DNA of 64,000 nucleotides, taken from NCBI GenBank assembly GCA_028286605.1, contig JAQBRE010000002.1:372001-436000 (forward strand), given 5' to 3'. The translations under genes and the position numbers were made by a program. The notes beneath the pieces were generated by a model. The model was not told the DNA's origin. It ran no database searches and saw nothing but the letters and a program-made list of their open reading frames with translations. Below, piece after piece: positions 57,542 through 64,000 of this stretch. Origin of the DNA: Parcubacteria group bacterium. GTDB taxonomy: Bacteria; Patescibacteria; Paceibacteria; UBA9973; UBA2103. Every line of letters starts with the position of its first letter. Positions within the stretch are counted from its first letter, which is position 1.

Positions 57542-58312
57542 ATGAAGAATACGCAGAAACATTTTGCGCTGGTTCGCGGTGTCGTTGGCACCACGATGAG
57601 CGTCGCATTAGTAGCGGGTACGCTTGTTCCATTCGCATACGCGCAGACGACCGGTACGACGGATACAGGAACGAGTACGACCGCTACGAGTACCGATACG
57701 GGAACCGGAACGACGACCGGCGATATGGGCAGCACGACGACCAGTACCACCACGACTGGCACTGGTACCACAACAACGGGAACGGGTACTACTGGCACGA
57801 CCACCACAGGAACCGGCATGACCAATGCAGACATCACGGCTGCGTTAGCACTGCTTCAGGTGAAGATTGATGCGCTGTCACAGGTCATCCAGGATCTTAA
57901 GAATGAACTCAGCGCATTCATTGCTGGAAACGGAAACACCGGTACGGGTACGGGAAGTGGCACCGGTACAACTACAACGGGCACAGGTGGTACAGGAACT
58001 ACTACCACAACCGGTGGTAACGGTACGGGGACAACAACAACGGCTACCACGACGACAGGAACGACCACTACTGGTACCGGCTCGAGTAGCACGACAACAG
58101 GAACAGGGGGAACTACTACCGGCCCTAGCTGGTTGAACGGCGTGCTCTCTCAGCTCTTCGGTAACGGATCTGGCACAGCAACGTCAGGCCCAACAGGAGC
58201 ATCTGCAGGCGGCACTATTAGTACAGGTAATGGCGCCGCAGTAGTGAACAGCAACGGTGATGTAATTTATGCAGGGCAGGGCGGTTCAGGCATCATTCGC
58301 GCGACGCACTAG
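57542..58312 (+). CDS. Exported Thr/Gly-rich low-complexity protein
   Basis: 256 residues. Signal peptide (about 1-34, ending AYAQT). Long tracts of Thr and Gly with TGTGTTTTG-type repeats flank a helical island at about 92-123 (ALALLQVKIDALSQVIQDLKNEL, part: LLQVKIDALSQVIQDLK) that may form a coiled coil. The C-terminus (SWLNGVLSQLFGNGSG... DVIYAGQGGSGIIRATH) is more ordered. A surface or fibre protein, perhaps O-glycosylated on Thr. The repeats make length variation likely. Confidence 0.75.
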   Translation: MKNTQKHFALVRGVVGTTMSVALVAGTLVPFAYAQTTGTTDTGTSTTATSTDTGTGTTTGDMGSTTTSTTTTGTGTTTTGTGTTGTTTTGTGMTNADITAALALLQVKIDALSQVIQDLKNELSAFIAGNGNTGTGTGSGTGTTTTGTGGTGTTTTTGGNGTGTTTTATTTTGTTTTGTGSSSTTTGTGGTTTGPSWLNGVLSQLFGNGSGTATSGPTGASAGGTISTGNGAAVVNSNGDVIYAGQGGSGIIRATH

Positions 58313-58342
58313 GGGATTTTAAGAAAGGTATAAGAGTGTGAC

Positions 58343-58377
58343 GAAGCACCGGCGGGCCTATGGCCCGCCGGTGCTTC
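58343..58377 (+). terminator. Terminator of the Thr/Gly-rich protein
   Basis: Perfect 16-nt arms (58343-58358, 58362-58377) with loop TAT. The T tract is weak. Confidence 0.7.
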
Positions 58378-58399
58378 TGCGTAATGCTAGTATTTATGC

Positions 58400-59188
58400 A
58401 TGAATCCTTTCATAATTTCGGCGATCTTCCTTTTTATATACATGTGCTTCGCCTTCGTAATCTCGCTCATCCGCAAAGACAATGGAACGGCAGACATCGC
58501 CTACGGCTGGGGCTTCGTGCTTCTTGCATGGATCACGTTCGCGCACGGCATGCCAGGATTGCCTGCGCTTGTCGCGAACATACTGGTTACGATATGGGCC
58601 GTGCGTCTTTCAGTTCGCATCTATTTACGCGGCATCGGTAAGCCAGAAGACTTTCGTTATAAGAAGTGGCGCGAGGAATGGGGAAAGACGTTCGTGGTGC
58701 GCAGCTTCTTTCAGATATACGTACTGCAGGCCGTTGTGATCTATCTCGTTTCAATTCCGGTGATGATGCTTAACGTATACAACGGGCCTTTGGTCTTTGG
58801 GCTCATCTCCTTATTCGGTCTTGTCGTCTGGATCAAAGGATTCGTCTTCGAAGCGGTCGGTGATTACCAACTCGCGCACTTCATGCGGAACCCTGCGAAT
58901 AAAGGCCACGTCATCCAGACCGGTCTCTGGCATTACACGCGTCATCCGAATTACTACGGTGAATCGCTCATGTGGTGGGGTCTTGCGCTTGTTTCATTCG
59001 GTACTATCGGCGCGACGCATTCGCTCTGGTTCGCGGCTATCGCGTTCGTCGGACCGATTCTCATCACCTTCTCGCTCCTGAAAGTTTCGGGCGTACCGCT
59101 TCTTGAAGCGCACTTCGCAGGCCAGCCAGAATGGGAAGCATATAAAGCGAAGACGAGCGTCTTCATCCCGTGGTTCCCTAAGAAATAA
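58400..59188 (+). CDS. DUF1295 / steroid 5-alpha-reductase-like membrane protein
   Basis: 262 residues with about six membrane helices. The C-terminal signature GLWHYTRHPNYYGESLMWWG and the end WEAYKAKTSVFIPWFP match DUF1295 proteins, relatives of isoprenylcysteine methyltransferases and 5-alpha reductases. Substrate unknown, probably a lipid. TAGTAT (58388-58393) ends 6 nt before ATG. Confidence 0.9.
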   Translation: MNPFIISAIFLFIYMCFAFVISLIRKDNGTADIAYGWGFVLLAWITFAHGMPGLPALVANILVTIWAVRLSVRIYLRGIGKPEDFRYKKWREEWGKTFVVRSFFQIYVLQAVVIYLVSIPVMMLNVYNGPLVFGLISLFGLVVWIKGFVFEAVGDYQLAHFMRNPANKGHVIQTGLWHYTRHPNYYGESLMWWGLALVSFGTIGATHSLWFAAIAFVGPILITFSLLKVSGVPLLEAHFAGQPEWEAYKAKTSVFIPWFPKK

Positions 59189-59236
59189 AAGGCCAGCACT
59201 GGGCTAAAAGCGCAACATGCGGTAAGCTATATGTAA

Positions 59237-60730
59237 ATGGCCGAGAAAAAGAATAGTGAGCAGAATGGAGCGCCGCCGCGCGAAATAGTAACGCGGTTCG
59301 AGACCGCTTCATTCGAATACGGGCACAATCACCCCATCTTGGAAGAGGTGGATTTTTCGCTACGCAAAGGAATGAAAGTTACGCTCATGGGTCAGAACGG
59401 CGCAGGCAAGTCCACGATCTTCAAACTCATTACGGGCGAGCTTCATCTGCAGAGCGGCAAGATTCAGATTCCTCGCGGCGTCACTATCGCTATGGCGAGC
59501 CAGGTTATTGCACCCGCACTGCGTGAGAAGACCATTCGTGAGTTCTTCGAGGCATGCTTCAAAGATAAGACCTACGATATCGACCCGAAGATAGATGAAG
59601 TGCTTGAGGTGGTGAATCTGCATGCGCCGAAGGATCGCATCATCAGTTCGTTCTCGGGCGGACAGCAGGCACGTCTATTGCTTGCGAGTGCGATCATTCA
59701 GGACCCAGACCTTCTTCTTCTCGACGAGCCGACGAACAATCTTGATCATGCGGGTATCGAGCACCTCACTCGGTTCCTTAAGAATTACGAGAAGACGGTT
59801 CTTGTTATTTCTCATGATGCAGAATTCTTGAACTCATTCTCTGACGGCGTGCTCTACCTTGATGTGTTTACGCGAAAGATGGAGCAGTATTCAGGAAACT
59901 ATTACGACCTCCTGAAAGAAATAACCGCACGTATCGAGCGCGAGAATCGTAAGAATGCGCAGCTCGAGAAGCAGATTCAGGCGAACAAGGACAAAGCGAA
60001 CTTCTTCGCGCAGAAGGGAGGCAAGATGCGCGTCGTGGCGAAGAAGATGCGTACGCAGATCGAAGAGATGGAGGAAGACAAGGTGGATGTTCGCAAGGAA
60101 GACAAGACCATCCGACCGTTCGTTATTCCTTCGCAGCCAGAAATCGTCGGCGATGTGATGAACATTACGTCGTATACCACTATGGATCCGAAGACGCACA
60201 AACCAGTGGAGCATAAGAAGGACCTTCCGCTTCGAAAGAAACAGCATCTATTACTACGTGGCCCGAACGGTATCGGCAAGACGACGCTGCTTGAAGCGCT
60301 CGCAAGCGGAAAGGCAGAGGGCGCGAAGATCGCGAAGGATGTACGCGTCGGCTACTATCGTCAGGATTTCTCCACGCTTAACTTCGATCACACGGTTCGC
60401 GAATCCCTTCTTTCCGTTATGGATAAGCAGGACGAAGAGAAGATGCGCGCGACGGCGGCTGGGTTCCTTATCACTGCAGACCAGATTGGAAAGAAGATCG
60501 GCGTGCTTTCTGAAGGACAGAAAGGTCTCGTTGCCTTCGCACGCCTCGTGCTTGAGCGCCCAGGCCTTCTTATCCTGGACGAGCCGACGAACCACATCAA
60601 CTTCCGTCATCTTCCGGTTATTGCCAAAGCATTAGACCAATATGAAGGCGGCATGATCCTTGTGAGCCACGTTCCTGAATTCGTCACACAGATCCGCATT
60701 GACGATATTCTTGATCTCGATAAGAAGTAA
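59237..60730 (+). CDS. ABC-F family ATPase
   Basis: 497 residues, two nucleotide-binding domains without membrane helices: first GQNGAGKST, SGGQQARLLLAS, LLLLDEPTNNLD; then a charged linker (about 225-300) of the ribosome-contacting type; second GPNGIGKTT, LSEGQKGLVAFA, LLILDEPTNHINF. ABC-F proteins act on stalled ribosomes or give antibiotic protection. Subclass not decided. TAAGCT ends 8 nt before ATG. Confidence 0.93.
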   Translation: MAEKKNSEQNGAPPREIVTRFETASFEYGHNHPILEEVDFSLRKGMKVTLMGQNGAGKSTIFKLITGELHLQSGKIQIPRGVTIAMASQVIAPALREKTIREFFEACFKDKTYDIDPKIDEVLEVVNLHAPKDRIISSFSGGQQARLLLASAIIQDPDLLLLDEPTNNLDHAGIEHLTRFLKNYEKTVLVISHDAEFLNSFSDGVLYLDVFTRKMEQYSGNYYDLLKEITARIERENRKNAQLEKQIQANKDKANFFAQKGGKMRVVAKKMRTQIEEMEEDKVDVRKEDKTIRPFVIPSQPEIVGDVMNITSYTTMDPKTHKPVEHKKDLPLRKKQHLLLRGPNGIGKTTLLEALASGKAEGAKIAKDVRVGYYRQDFSTLNFDHTVRESLLSVMDKQDEEKMRATAAGFLITADQIGKKIGVLSEGQKGLVAFARLVLERPGLLILDEPTNHINFRHLPVIAKALDQYEGGMILVSHVPEFVTQIRIDDILDLDKK

Positions 60731-60739
60731 AATAGCGAT

Positions 60740-61453
60740 ATGAAGACGATTCGTTTCGATGCAGATACACGCGGAGGTGGCGATTACGGCTGGCTGAATA
60801 CGCGCTACAGTTTCAGCTTCGCGAACTGGATAGACAAGAACCGTATGGGCTTCGGCGCGCTTCGCGTCCTTAATGATGACACCATCGCGCCGGGCAAAGG
60901 CTTCGATCCGCACAGCCATGCAGACATGGAAATCATCACGCTCGTGATGAAAGGAGCGGTTGCGCATGAAGACAGTGGTGGCGGAAAGGGAGTAGTGGTT
61001 GCTGGCGAAGTGCAGGTGATGTCTGCAGGGACGGGTGTTACGCATGCCGAATTCAATGCATCCGAAACAGATCCACTCGAACTATTCCAGATTTGGATCA
61101 TGCCGAAGACACTCGGCGGCGAACCGCGCTATGCGACTCGCTCATTTGAAGCGCTCGGTTCGATTCCAGGGATCACGCTGCTCGTTACTCCGGAAAGCGA
61201 GACGGAAGGTGATGACCTTTTTATTCGCCAGGATGCCTATCTTTCATTCATCACGCTCGATGCGAGCGGCGAACAGATATATGAATTGAAACAGGAAGGG
61301 AATGCCGTATATGTTTTCGTAATAGAAGGAACGCTCACGACGGCAGGCGAAACACTGAATGCACGCGATGCGCTTGGCGTGGTGGAAACGAATGAGATCG
61401 CGTTCGCGGCCTCCGGCCATGCCACTGCGCTTATCATCGAGGTTCCGGTCTAG
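60740..61453 (+). CDS. Pirin-family bicupin
   Basis: 237 residues. GFDPHSHADMEIITLVMKG carries the two His and Glu metal ligands of the first cupin, with a further His in GVTHAEFN. The second cupin (AYLSFITLDASGEQIYELK) lacks ligands as usual. The short form fits YhhW-like quercetinase pirins, but the substrate is unknown. TAAAAT ends 6 nt before ATG. The stop codon TAG is the first base triplet of the 61451-61470 repeat. Confidence 0.9.
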   Translation: MKTIRFDADTRGGGDYGWLNTRYSFSFANWIDKNRMGFGALRVLNDDTIAPGKGFDPHSHADMEIITLVMKGAVAHEDSGGGKGVVVAGEVQVMSAGTGVTHAEFNASETDPLELFQIWIMPKTLGGEPRYATRSFEALGSIPGITLLVTPESETEGDDLFIRQDAYLSFITLDASGEQIYELKQEGNAVYVFVIEGTLTTAGETLNARDALGVVETNEIAFAASGHATALIIEVPV

Positions 61454-61470
61454 TTCGATGCCTAGTCTGC
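61451..61470. repeat. Second copy of the 20-mer cassette flank
   Basis: TAGTTCGATGCCTAGTCTGC, differing from the minus strand of 11445-11464 at one base. It overlaps the pirin stop codon and borders the 61528-61824 cassette. Confidence 0.65.
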
Positions 61471-61474
61471 CAAC

Positions 61475-61502
61475 TTGCATTTAGTATATGTGCGACTATA
61501 GT
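61475..61502 (+). promoter_or_regulatory. Promoter of 61528-61824
   Basis: TTGCAT (61475-61480), 16-nt spacer, TATAGT (61497-61502); GGAGGT at 61517-61522 before ATG. Confidence 0.7.
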
Positions 61503-61527
61503 TCGAAAAGAGAAACGGAGGTGGAAC

Positions 61528-61824
61528 ATGGTTCTAGATCTTATAATGAAGCGCGGGTGGTGGCACTGGGAGAGAGATCGCAATGATTCTTCGTACTGGT
61601 CTCTGGCCCGCAAAGACAATGTGTTCAATTTGAAACTTCCAAGCGAAGCTGTTCTGCAAAGGCTCTGGAGGGAATCAACCCCCAACGCCGCATTCAGGCC
61701 TCTGCGTGTCCTGGCACGCCTGGACTGGGGTTGTATTGCCGCAACCCCAAAGTATATCCCCACATCAGTGCGGGTCCGATTCCTTGCGAAAGTCGCCAAG
61801 AATCGAGCAACTAGAGAGTCTTAA
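61528..61824 (+). CDS. Orphan 98-residue basic protein (Shine-Dalgarno class)
   Basis: GGAGGT stands 5 nt before the ATG. The N-terminus is Trp-rich (MKRGWWHWERDRNDSSYW), and the rest is basic with no membrane segment (LQRLWRESTP; SVRVRFLAKVAKNRATRES). No family recognised. It carries its own promoter and a loopless 28-bp palindrome terminator, and lies between two repeats also seen near 11.4 kb. Confidence 0.6.
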   Translation: MVLDLIMKRGWWHWERDRNDSSYWSLARKDNVFNLKLPSEAVLQRLWRESTPNAAFRPLRVLARLDWGCIAATPKYIPTSVRVRFLAKVAKNRATRES

Positions 61825-61827
61825 CAA

Positions 61828-61855
61828 GAGGCGTTCGTGAATTCACGAACGCCTC
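61828..61855 (+). terminator. Perfect 28-bp loopless palindrome after the cassette gene
   Basis: Arms 61828-61841 and 61842-61855 around GAA|TTC, 3 nt after the stop. AAAGTTTTACT follows. Confidence 0.75.
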
Positions 61856-61866
61856 AAAGTTTTACT

Positions 61867-61880
61867 AAAGTTCCAACGTC
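61867..61880. repeat. AAAGTTCCAACGTC flank repeat
   Basis: Matches the minus strand of 11420-11433 (AAAGTTCCAACATC) with one difference. In this locus it lies on the other side of the cassette from the 20-mer. Confidence 0.55.
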
Positions 61881-61912
61881 GACCTAGACTGTCAGCGTGC
61901 TACGATGCGCGG

Positions 61913-62047
61913 GTCGTAGCGGTGGAAATCGGAACACCCTCGTGACTAGCCGACAACCGAAACGGAACATCCCAGTGTGGCCTCTGTGGCTCTGGTTGGA
62001 TAGGGTCAGCTACGACAGCCGTCTGCAGCGATGCAGGCGGCTTTTCC
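61913..62047 (+). ncRNA. Candidate structured small RNA, about 130 nt
   Basis: GTCGTAGC (61913-61920) pairs perfectly with GCTACGAC (62009-62016), enclosing 88 nt with two GGAACA motifs (61931 and 61963 regions) and several short stems. Directly after the closing stem comes an 11-bp intrinsic terminator (62017-62042) followed by TTTTCC. Upstream is TGC-TACGAT (61898-61906) with a weak -35. No reading frame or known RNA family is recognised. Confidence 0.6.
62017..62047 (+). terminator. Terminator of the candidate RNA
   Basis: AGCCGTCTGCA-GCGA-TGCAGGCGGCT (one G-T pair) followed by TTTTCCTTT. Confidence 0.85.
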
Positions 62048-62066
62048 TTTGGGGTATACTCACCCA

Positions 62067-62666
62067 ATGAAACTAGACCGGCTCATGGCTTTCGTGGAGA
62101 TGCAGCAGACATTCCAGAAAGTGGATCGCATTATACGTGTGCCAGGTATGCCCGATCGCTGGGAGAACGATGTGGAGCATAGCTACAACCTCGCGATGCT
62201 CGGCTGGTATATCGTCACGAGTGAGAAGCTCGATTTGAATGCGGACCTCGTCATCAAGTACGGCATGATTCATGACCTCGTTGAAGTGTATGCAGGCGAC
62301 ACCTATATTTATGAAAAGGATGCTTCACATCTTGCCAGCAAGCACGAGCGCGAAGCTGCCGCAGCGGTACAGCTAGCTGAAACCTTTCCTGAGTTCCCGG
62401 ACCTACACGAATTAATAGAGACGTATGAAAAGCGCGAAGACGCAGAGAGCAGATTCGTGTATGCACTTGATAAGCTGCAGCCGATCCTGCATATCTATAT
62501 GGATGATGGTGCGACATGGAAGGAGATGGGAATAACGCTTGCGATGGCTATAGAAAACAAGACACCGAAAATCGCCGTGTCGCCCGAAGTGCAGGTGTAC
62601 TATGACGAACTCATGCTCATCCTGCACGAGCGTCAGGAAGAATTGTTCGGTTCAGTGACGGTCTAG
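62067..62666 (+). CDS. HD-domain hydrolase (YfbR/HDDC2-like)
   Basis: 199 residues with the HD metal set: His in NDVEHSYNLAML, His-Asp in GMIHDLVEVYAGDTY, and the late Asp in YALDKLQP. Most similar in layout to 5'-deoxynucleotidase YfbR/HDDC2, which would help nucleotide salvage. TATACT (62055-62060) ends 6 nt before ATG 62067, so the upstream in-frame ATG at 62031 within the terminator is rejected. Overlaps the next gene by 4 nt tail to tail. Confidence 0.88.
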   Translation: MKLDRLMAFVEMQQTFQKVDRIIRVPGMPDRWENDVEHSYNLAMLGWYIVTSEKLDLNADLVIKYGMIHDLVEVYAGDTYIYEKDASHLASKHEREAAAAVQLAETFPEFPDLHELIETYEKREDAESRFVYALDKLQPILHIYMDDGATWKEMGITLAMAIENKTPKIAVSPEVQVYYDELMLILHERQEELFGSVTV

Positions 62667-63454
62667 AGGCCGAGGGACTTCAGGAATTCTTTCAGTTCTT
62701 CACCTTCGATGGGGCGGAAGTCACCGGCATTCATCTTGCCTATTTTTATATTGAGCACGCGACTGCGCTTGAGGTCTTCAACTTCGTTATGCATAGCAAC
62801 CACCATGCGGCGCACCTGATGCTTCTTTCCTTCGGTGAGGGTAATAGCGAATGATTTCTCGCCGAGGATCTTAACCTTGGTGGGCTTCGTCATATAGCCT
62901 TCTATATCTACCCCTGCCTCCATATGCGTGCGGAAACTATCGCGAAGCGGGTACTTCACCTTAACGATGTATTCCTTATCGTGCTCTGCGTTGGGATTGA
63001 GGAGACGGTCCGTAATGCGGCCATCATTCGTAAGGATGATGAGGCCATGCGAATCCTTATCGAGGCGGCCGACGGGGAAGACGCCTTGCTCTGCGAGTTC
63101 AGGAACATCTTCGCGGATATCCGTTTCATCTTCACCGGGGGAATGCGTGATGACGCCGCGCGGTTTGAAGTATGCGTAGTACAGGTTCGTCGTCGGCTTC
63201 TTTCCTGACTTGATTTCAACTTTGTCGGTGGCTTCGACTTTGTCACCAAGGACCGCGATGCGGCCATTGATGATGACACGGTGCTTCTCTATGAGTTCAT
63301 CGGCGCCACGACGCGTGGAGTGACCCTTGAGTCCGAGGTATCGGTTGATGCGCATCGGGTATTTCGGCTCTTCCGCATCAGGGCGTACAGACGCAGCGCG
63401 CCGCAGCGGCGCGCGTTTCTTAGGAGCAGTCTTCTTAACAGACTTTCGTATCAT
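62663..63454 (-). CDS. rRNA pseudouridine synthase (RsuA/RluB family)
   Basis: 263 residues. Lys/Arg-rich head, S4 RNA-binding domain (MRINRYLGLKGHSTRRGADELI, part: LGLKGHSTRRGADELI), then the synthase core with catalytic Asp in GRLDKDSHGLIILTNDG and the later LTEGKKHQVRRM. TATACT ends 6 nt before ATG 63454; an in-frame GTG at 63460 is less likely. RsuA, RluB and RluE/F cannot be separated by eye. Confidence 0.92.
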   Translation of the reverse strand: MIRKSVKKTAPKKRAPLRRAASVRPDAEEPKYPMRINRYLGLKGHSTRRGADELIEKHRVIINGRIAVLGDKVEATDKVEIKSGKKPTTNLYYAYFKPRGVITHSPGEDETDIREDVPELAEQGVFPVGRLDKDSHGLIILTNDGRITDRLLNPNAEHDKEYIVKVKYPLRDSFRTHMEAGVDIEGYMTKPTKVKILGEKSFAITLTEGKKHQVRRMVVAMHNEVEDLKRSRVLNIKIGKMNAGDFRPIEGEELKEFLKSLGL

Positions 63455-63566
63455 ACGCACAGTATAGCGCGTATCGGTTTCTCACGCTGTCTTCATCGTG
63501 GTGCGCGTATCATGCGCGAGTATTCAATTACTTCGCACGTAATCAAAAATTTCTATGCTTAAGAAT

Positions 63567-63647
63567 ATGAAATACGATCTGATGCTCGCGGTTCCTGCAC
63601 TTATGCTTGCAAGCGTGCTCGGCGCATTCGCGATCGCGCACTCGTAA
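63567..63647 (+). CDS. 26-residue membrane microprotein
   Basis: A single hydrophobic helix (LMLAVPALMLASVLGAFAIA) after a short basic start. TATGCT (63554-63559) ends 7 nt before ATG 63567, which fits the leaderless style of core genes here. An in-frame ATG at 63555 overlaps that box. A hairpin (63683-63709) lies 35 nt after the stop. Function unknown. Confidence 0.5.
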   Translation: MKYDLMLAVPALMLASVLGAFAIAHS

Positions 63648-63682
63648 CAAATTAATCTGATACGATAGAGGGGCGACGGACG

Positions 63683-63711
63683 AAGGACGGCGTAAGATAC
63701 GCCGTCCTTTT
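63683..63711 (+). terminator. Hairpin between microprotein and ECF sigma (terminator or attenuator)
   Basis: AAGGACGGCGTA-AGA-TACGCCGTCCTT, a perfect 12-bp stem followed by TT, ending 13 nt before the sigma start. TGATACGAT upstream (63658-63666) could be a promoter, in which case the hairpin would lie in the sigma leader. Confidence 0.65.
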
Positions 63712-63723
63712 ACGTCATATCCT

Positions 63724-64000
63724 ATGGACCAAAACGAAGCAAAAGCCTACTTTTTGAGCATTTATGACAAGCATGCGGACGAGATATTCCGCTTCTGCTT
63801 CATGAAGGTGTCAAATAAGGAAAAGGCGGAAGATCTGACCCAGGAGGCATTCATGCGCTACTGGCAGTCGCTCCGTACCGGTGAACCGGTCCGCAACGAC
63901 CGTGCCTTCCTCTATACCTTGGCTCGCAACCTTGTTATCGATTGGTACCGTAAGAAGAAGGAATCATCACTCGATGTCATACAGGAAGCAGGTATCGATT
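63724..64000 (+). CDS. ECF-type sigma factor, C-terminus cut by window edge
   Basis: 92 residues visible. Region 2 is clear: LSIYDKHADEIFRFCFMKVS, KAEDLTQEAFMRYWQSL and AFLYTLARNLVIDWYRKKK, which recognise the -10 element. Region 4 is beyond the edge. A second ECF sigma lies at 36755-37228, but the two are not close copies. The hairpin just upstream may control read-through into it. Confidence 0.88.
   Translation, partial: MDQNEAKAYFLSIYDKHADEIFRFCFMKVSNKEKAEDLTQEAFMRYWQSLRTGEPVRNDRAFLYTLARNLVIDWYRKKKESSLDVIQEAGID

Noticed and set aside
57523..57837. Val/Pro-rich frame on the minus strand.
   Set aside because: It is the complement of the Thr/Gly repeat codons of the exported protein and has no start signals of its own.
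1..64000. Recoded UGA (glycine), as in some CPR lineages.
   Set aside because: Several well-defined genes end at TGA in the expected place, for example endonuclease V, and no in-frame TGA interrupts conserved genes.
1..64000. CRISPR arrays, rRNA genes and insertion sequences.
   Set aside because: No regularly spaced direct repeats, no rRNA-like stretch, and no transposase with terminal repeats were seen.

Overview
The window looks like part of a small-genome bacterium of the Candidate Phyla Radiation (Patescibacteria, Parcubacteria-like). This is inferred from gene content and is not proven. The evidence is a minimal IF-2 without its N-terminal region, a CxxC-x17-CxxC zinc-ribbon protein, tandem TrbC/VirB2-like two-helix pilin genes, several one-helix anchored proteins of a Parcubacteria style, an S4/pseudouridine synthase, a pirin, an ABC-F protein, and almost no biosynthetic genes. 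The standard bacterial code fits throughout. There is no rRNA and no CRISPR array.

Layout. 0-3.8 kb: a partial membrane protein, divergent tRNA-Glu and tRNA-Ser, a VOC protein, a methyltransferase, endonuclease V, a small acidic protein and thioredoxin reductase. 3.8-10 kb (minus strand): rpsU-ybeY-ftsA and ftsZ, separated by an opposing PemK/MazF-like gene, then lepB with a degenerate HisRS-like gene. 10-14.6 kb: pth, rpsA and several orphan genes. 14.9-22.5 kb (plus): MBL-fold protein, anchored protein, gyrA, methyltransferase, solute-binding protein, and five pilin-like genes in a row. 22.6-29.4 kb (minus): an SPFH operon, four tRNAs, alr, an HNH gene running into tRNA-Leu, and infB-rbfA. 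29.4-34.4 kb (plus): cysteine desulfurase, a protease-like anchored protein, clpB, rpmG. 34.4-43.4 kb: orphan PEP-CTERM protein, Ig/peptidoglycan-binding protein, ECF sigma, NYN nuclease, a pilin-transglycosylase fusion, miaA, peroxiredoxin, an NDK-like gene and a second PemK-like gene. 43.4-49.5 kb: parB, RSH (ppGpp), topA, dprA. 50-54.3 kb: serS, ftsQ-like, dus, dnaX. 54.3-64 kb: a selfish-element-like gene running into tRNA-Gln, orphan genes, zinc ribbon, a Thr/Gly-rich secreted protein, ABC-F, pirin, a likely structured RNA, HD hydrolase, pseudouridine synthase, and a partial ECF sigma at the right edge.

Two gene-expression styles coexist. Most household genes have a -10-like box ending 6-9 nt before the start codon, so their mRNAs should be leaderless. 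About seventeen small orphan or accessory genes instead have a strong Shine-Dalgarno, usually a consensus TTGACA-16/17-TATAAT promoter, a 30-60 nt leader and their own hairpin terminator. They look like self-contained inserted units (moron-like). Two of these units share flanking repeats.

The genes serve division (ftsZ, ftsA, ftsQ-like), translation (rpsA, rpsU, rpmG, infB, rbfA, ybeY, pth, serS, miaA, dus), DNA topology and segregation (gyrA, topA, parB), DNA uptake or recombination (dprA), redox defence (trxB, peroxiredoxin), stringent response (RSH), and a surface apparatus of pilin-like proteins.
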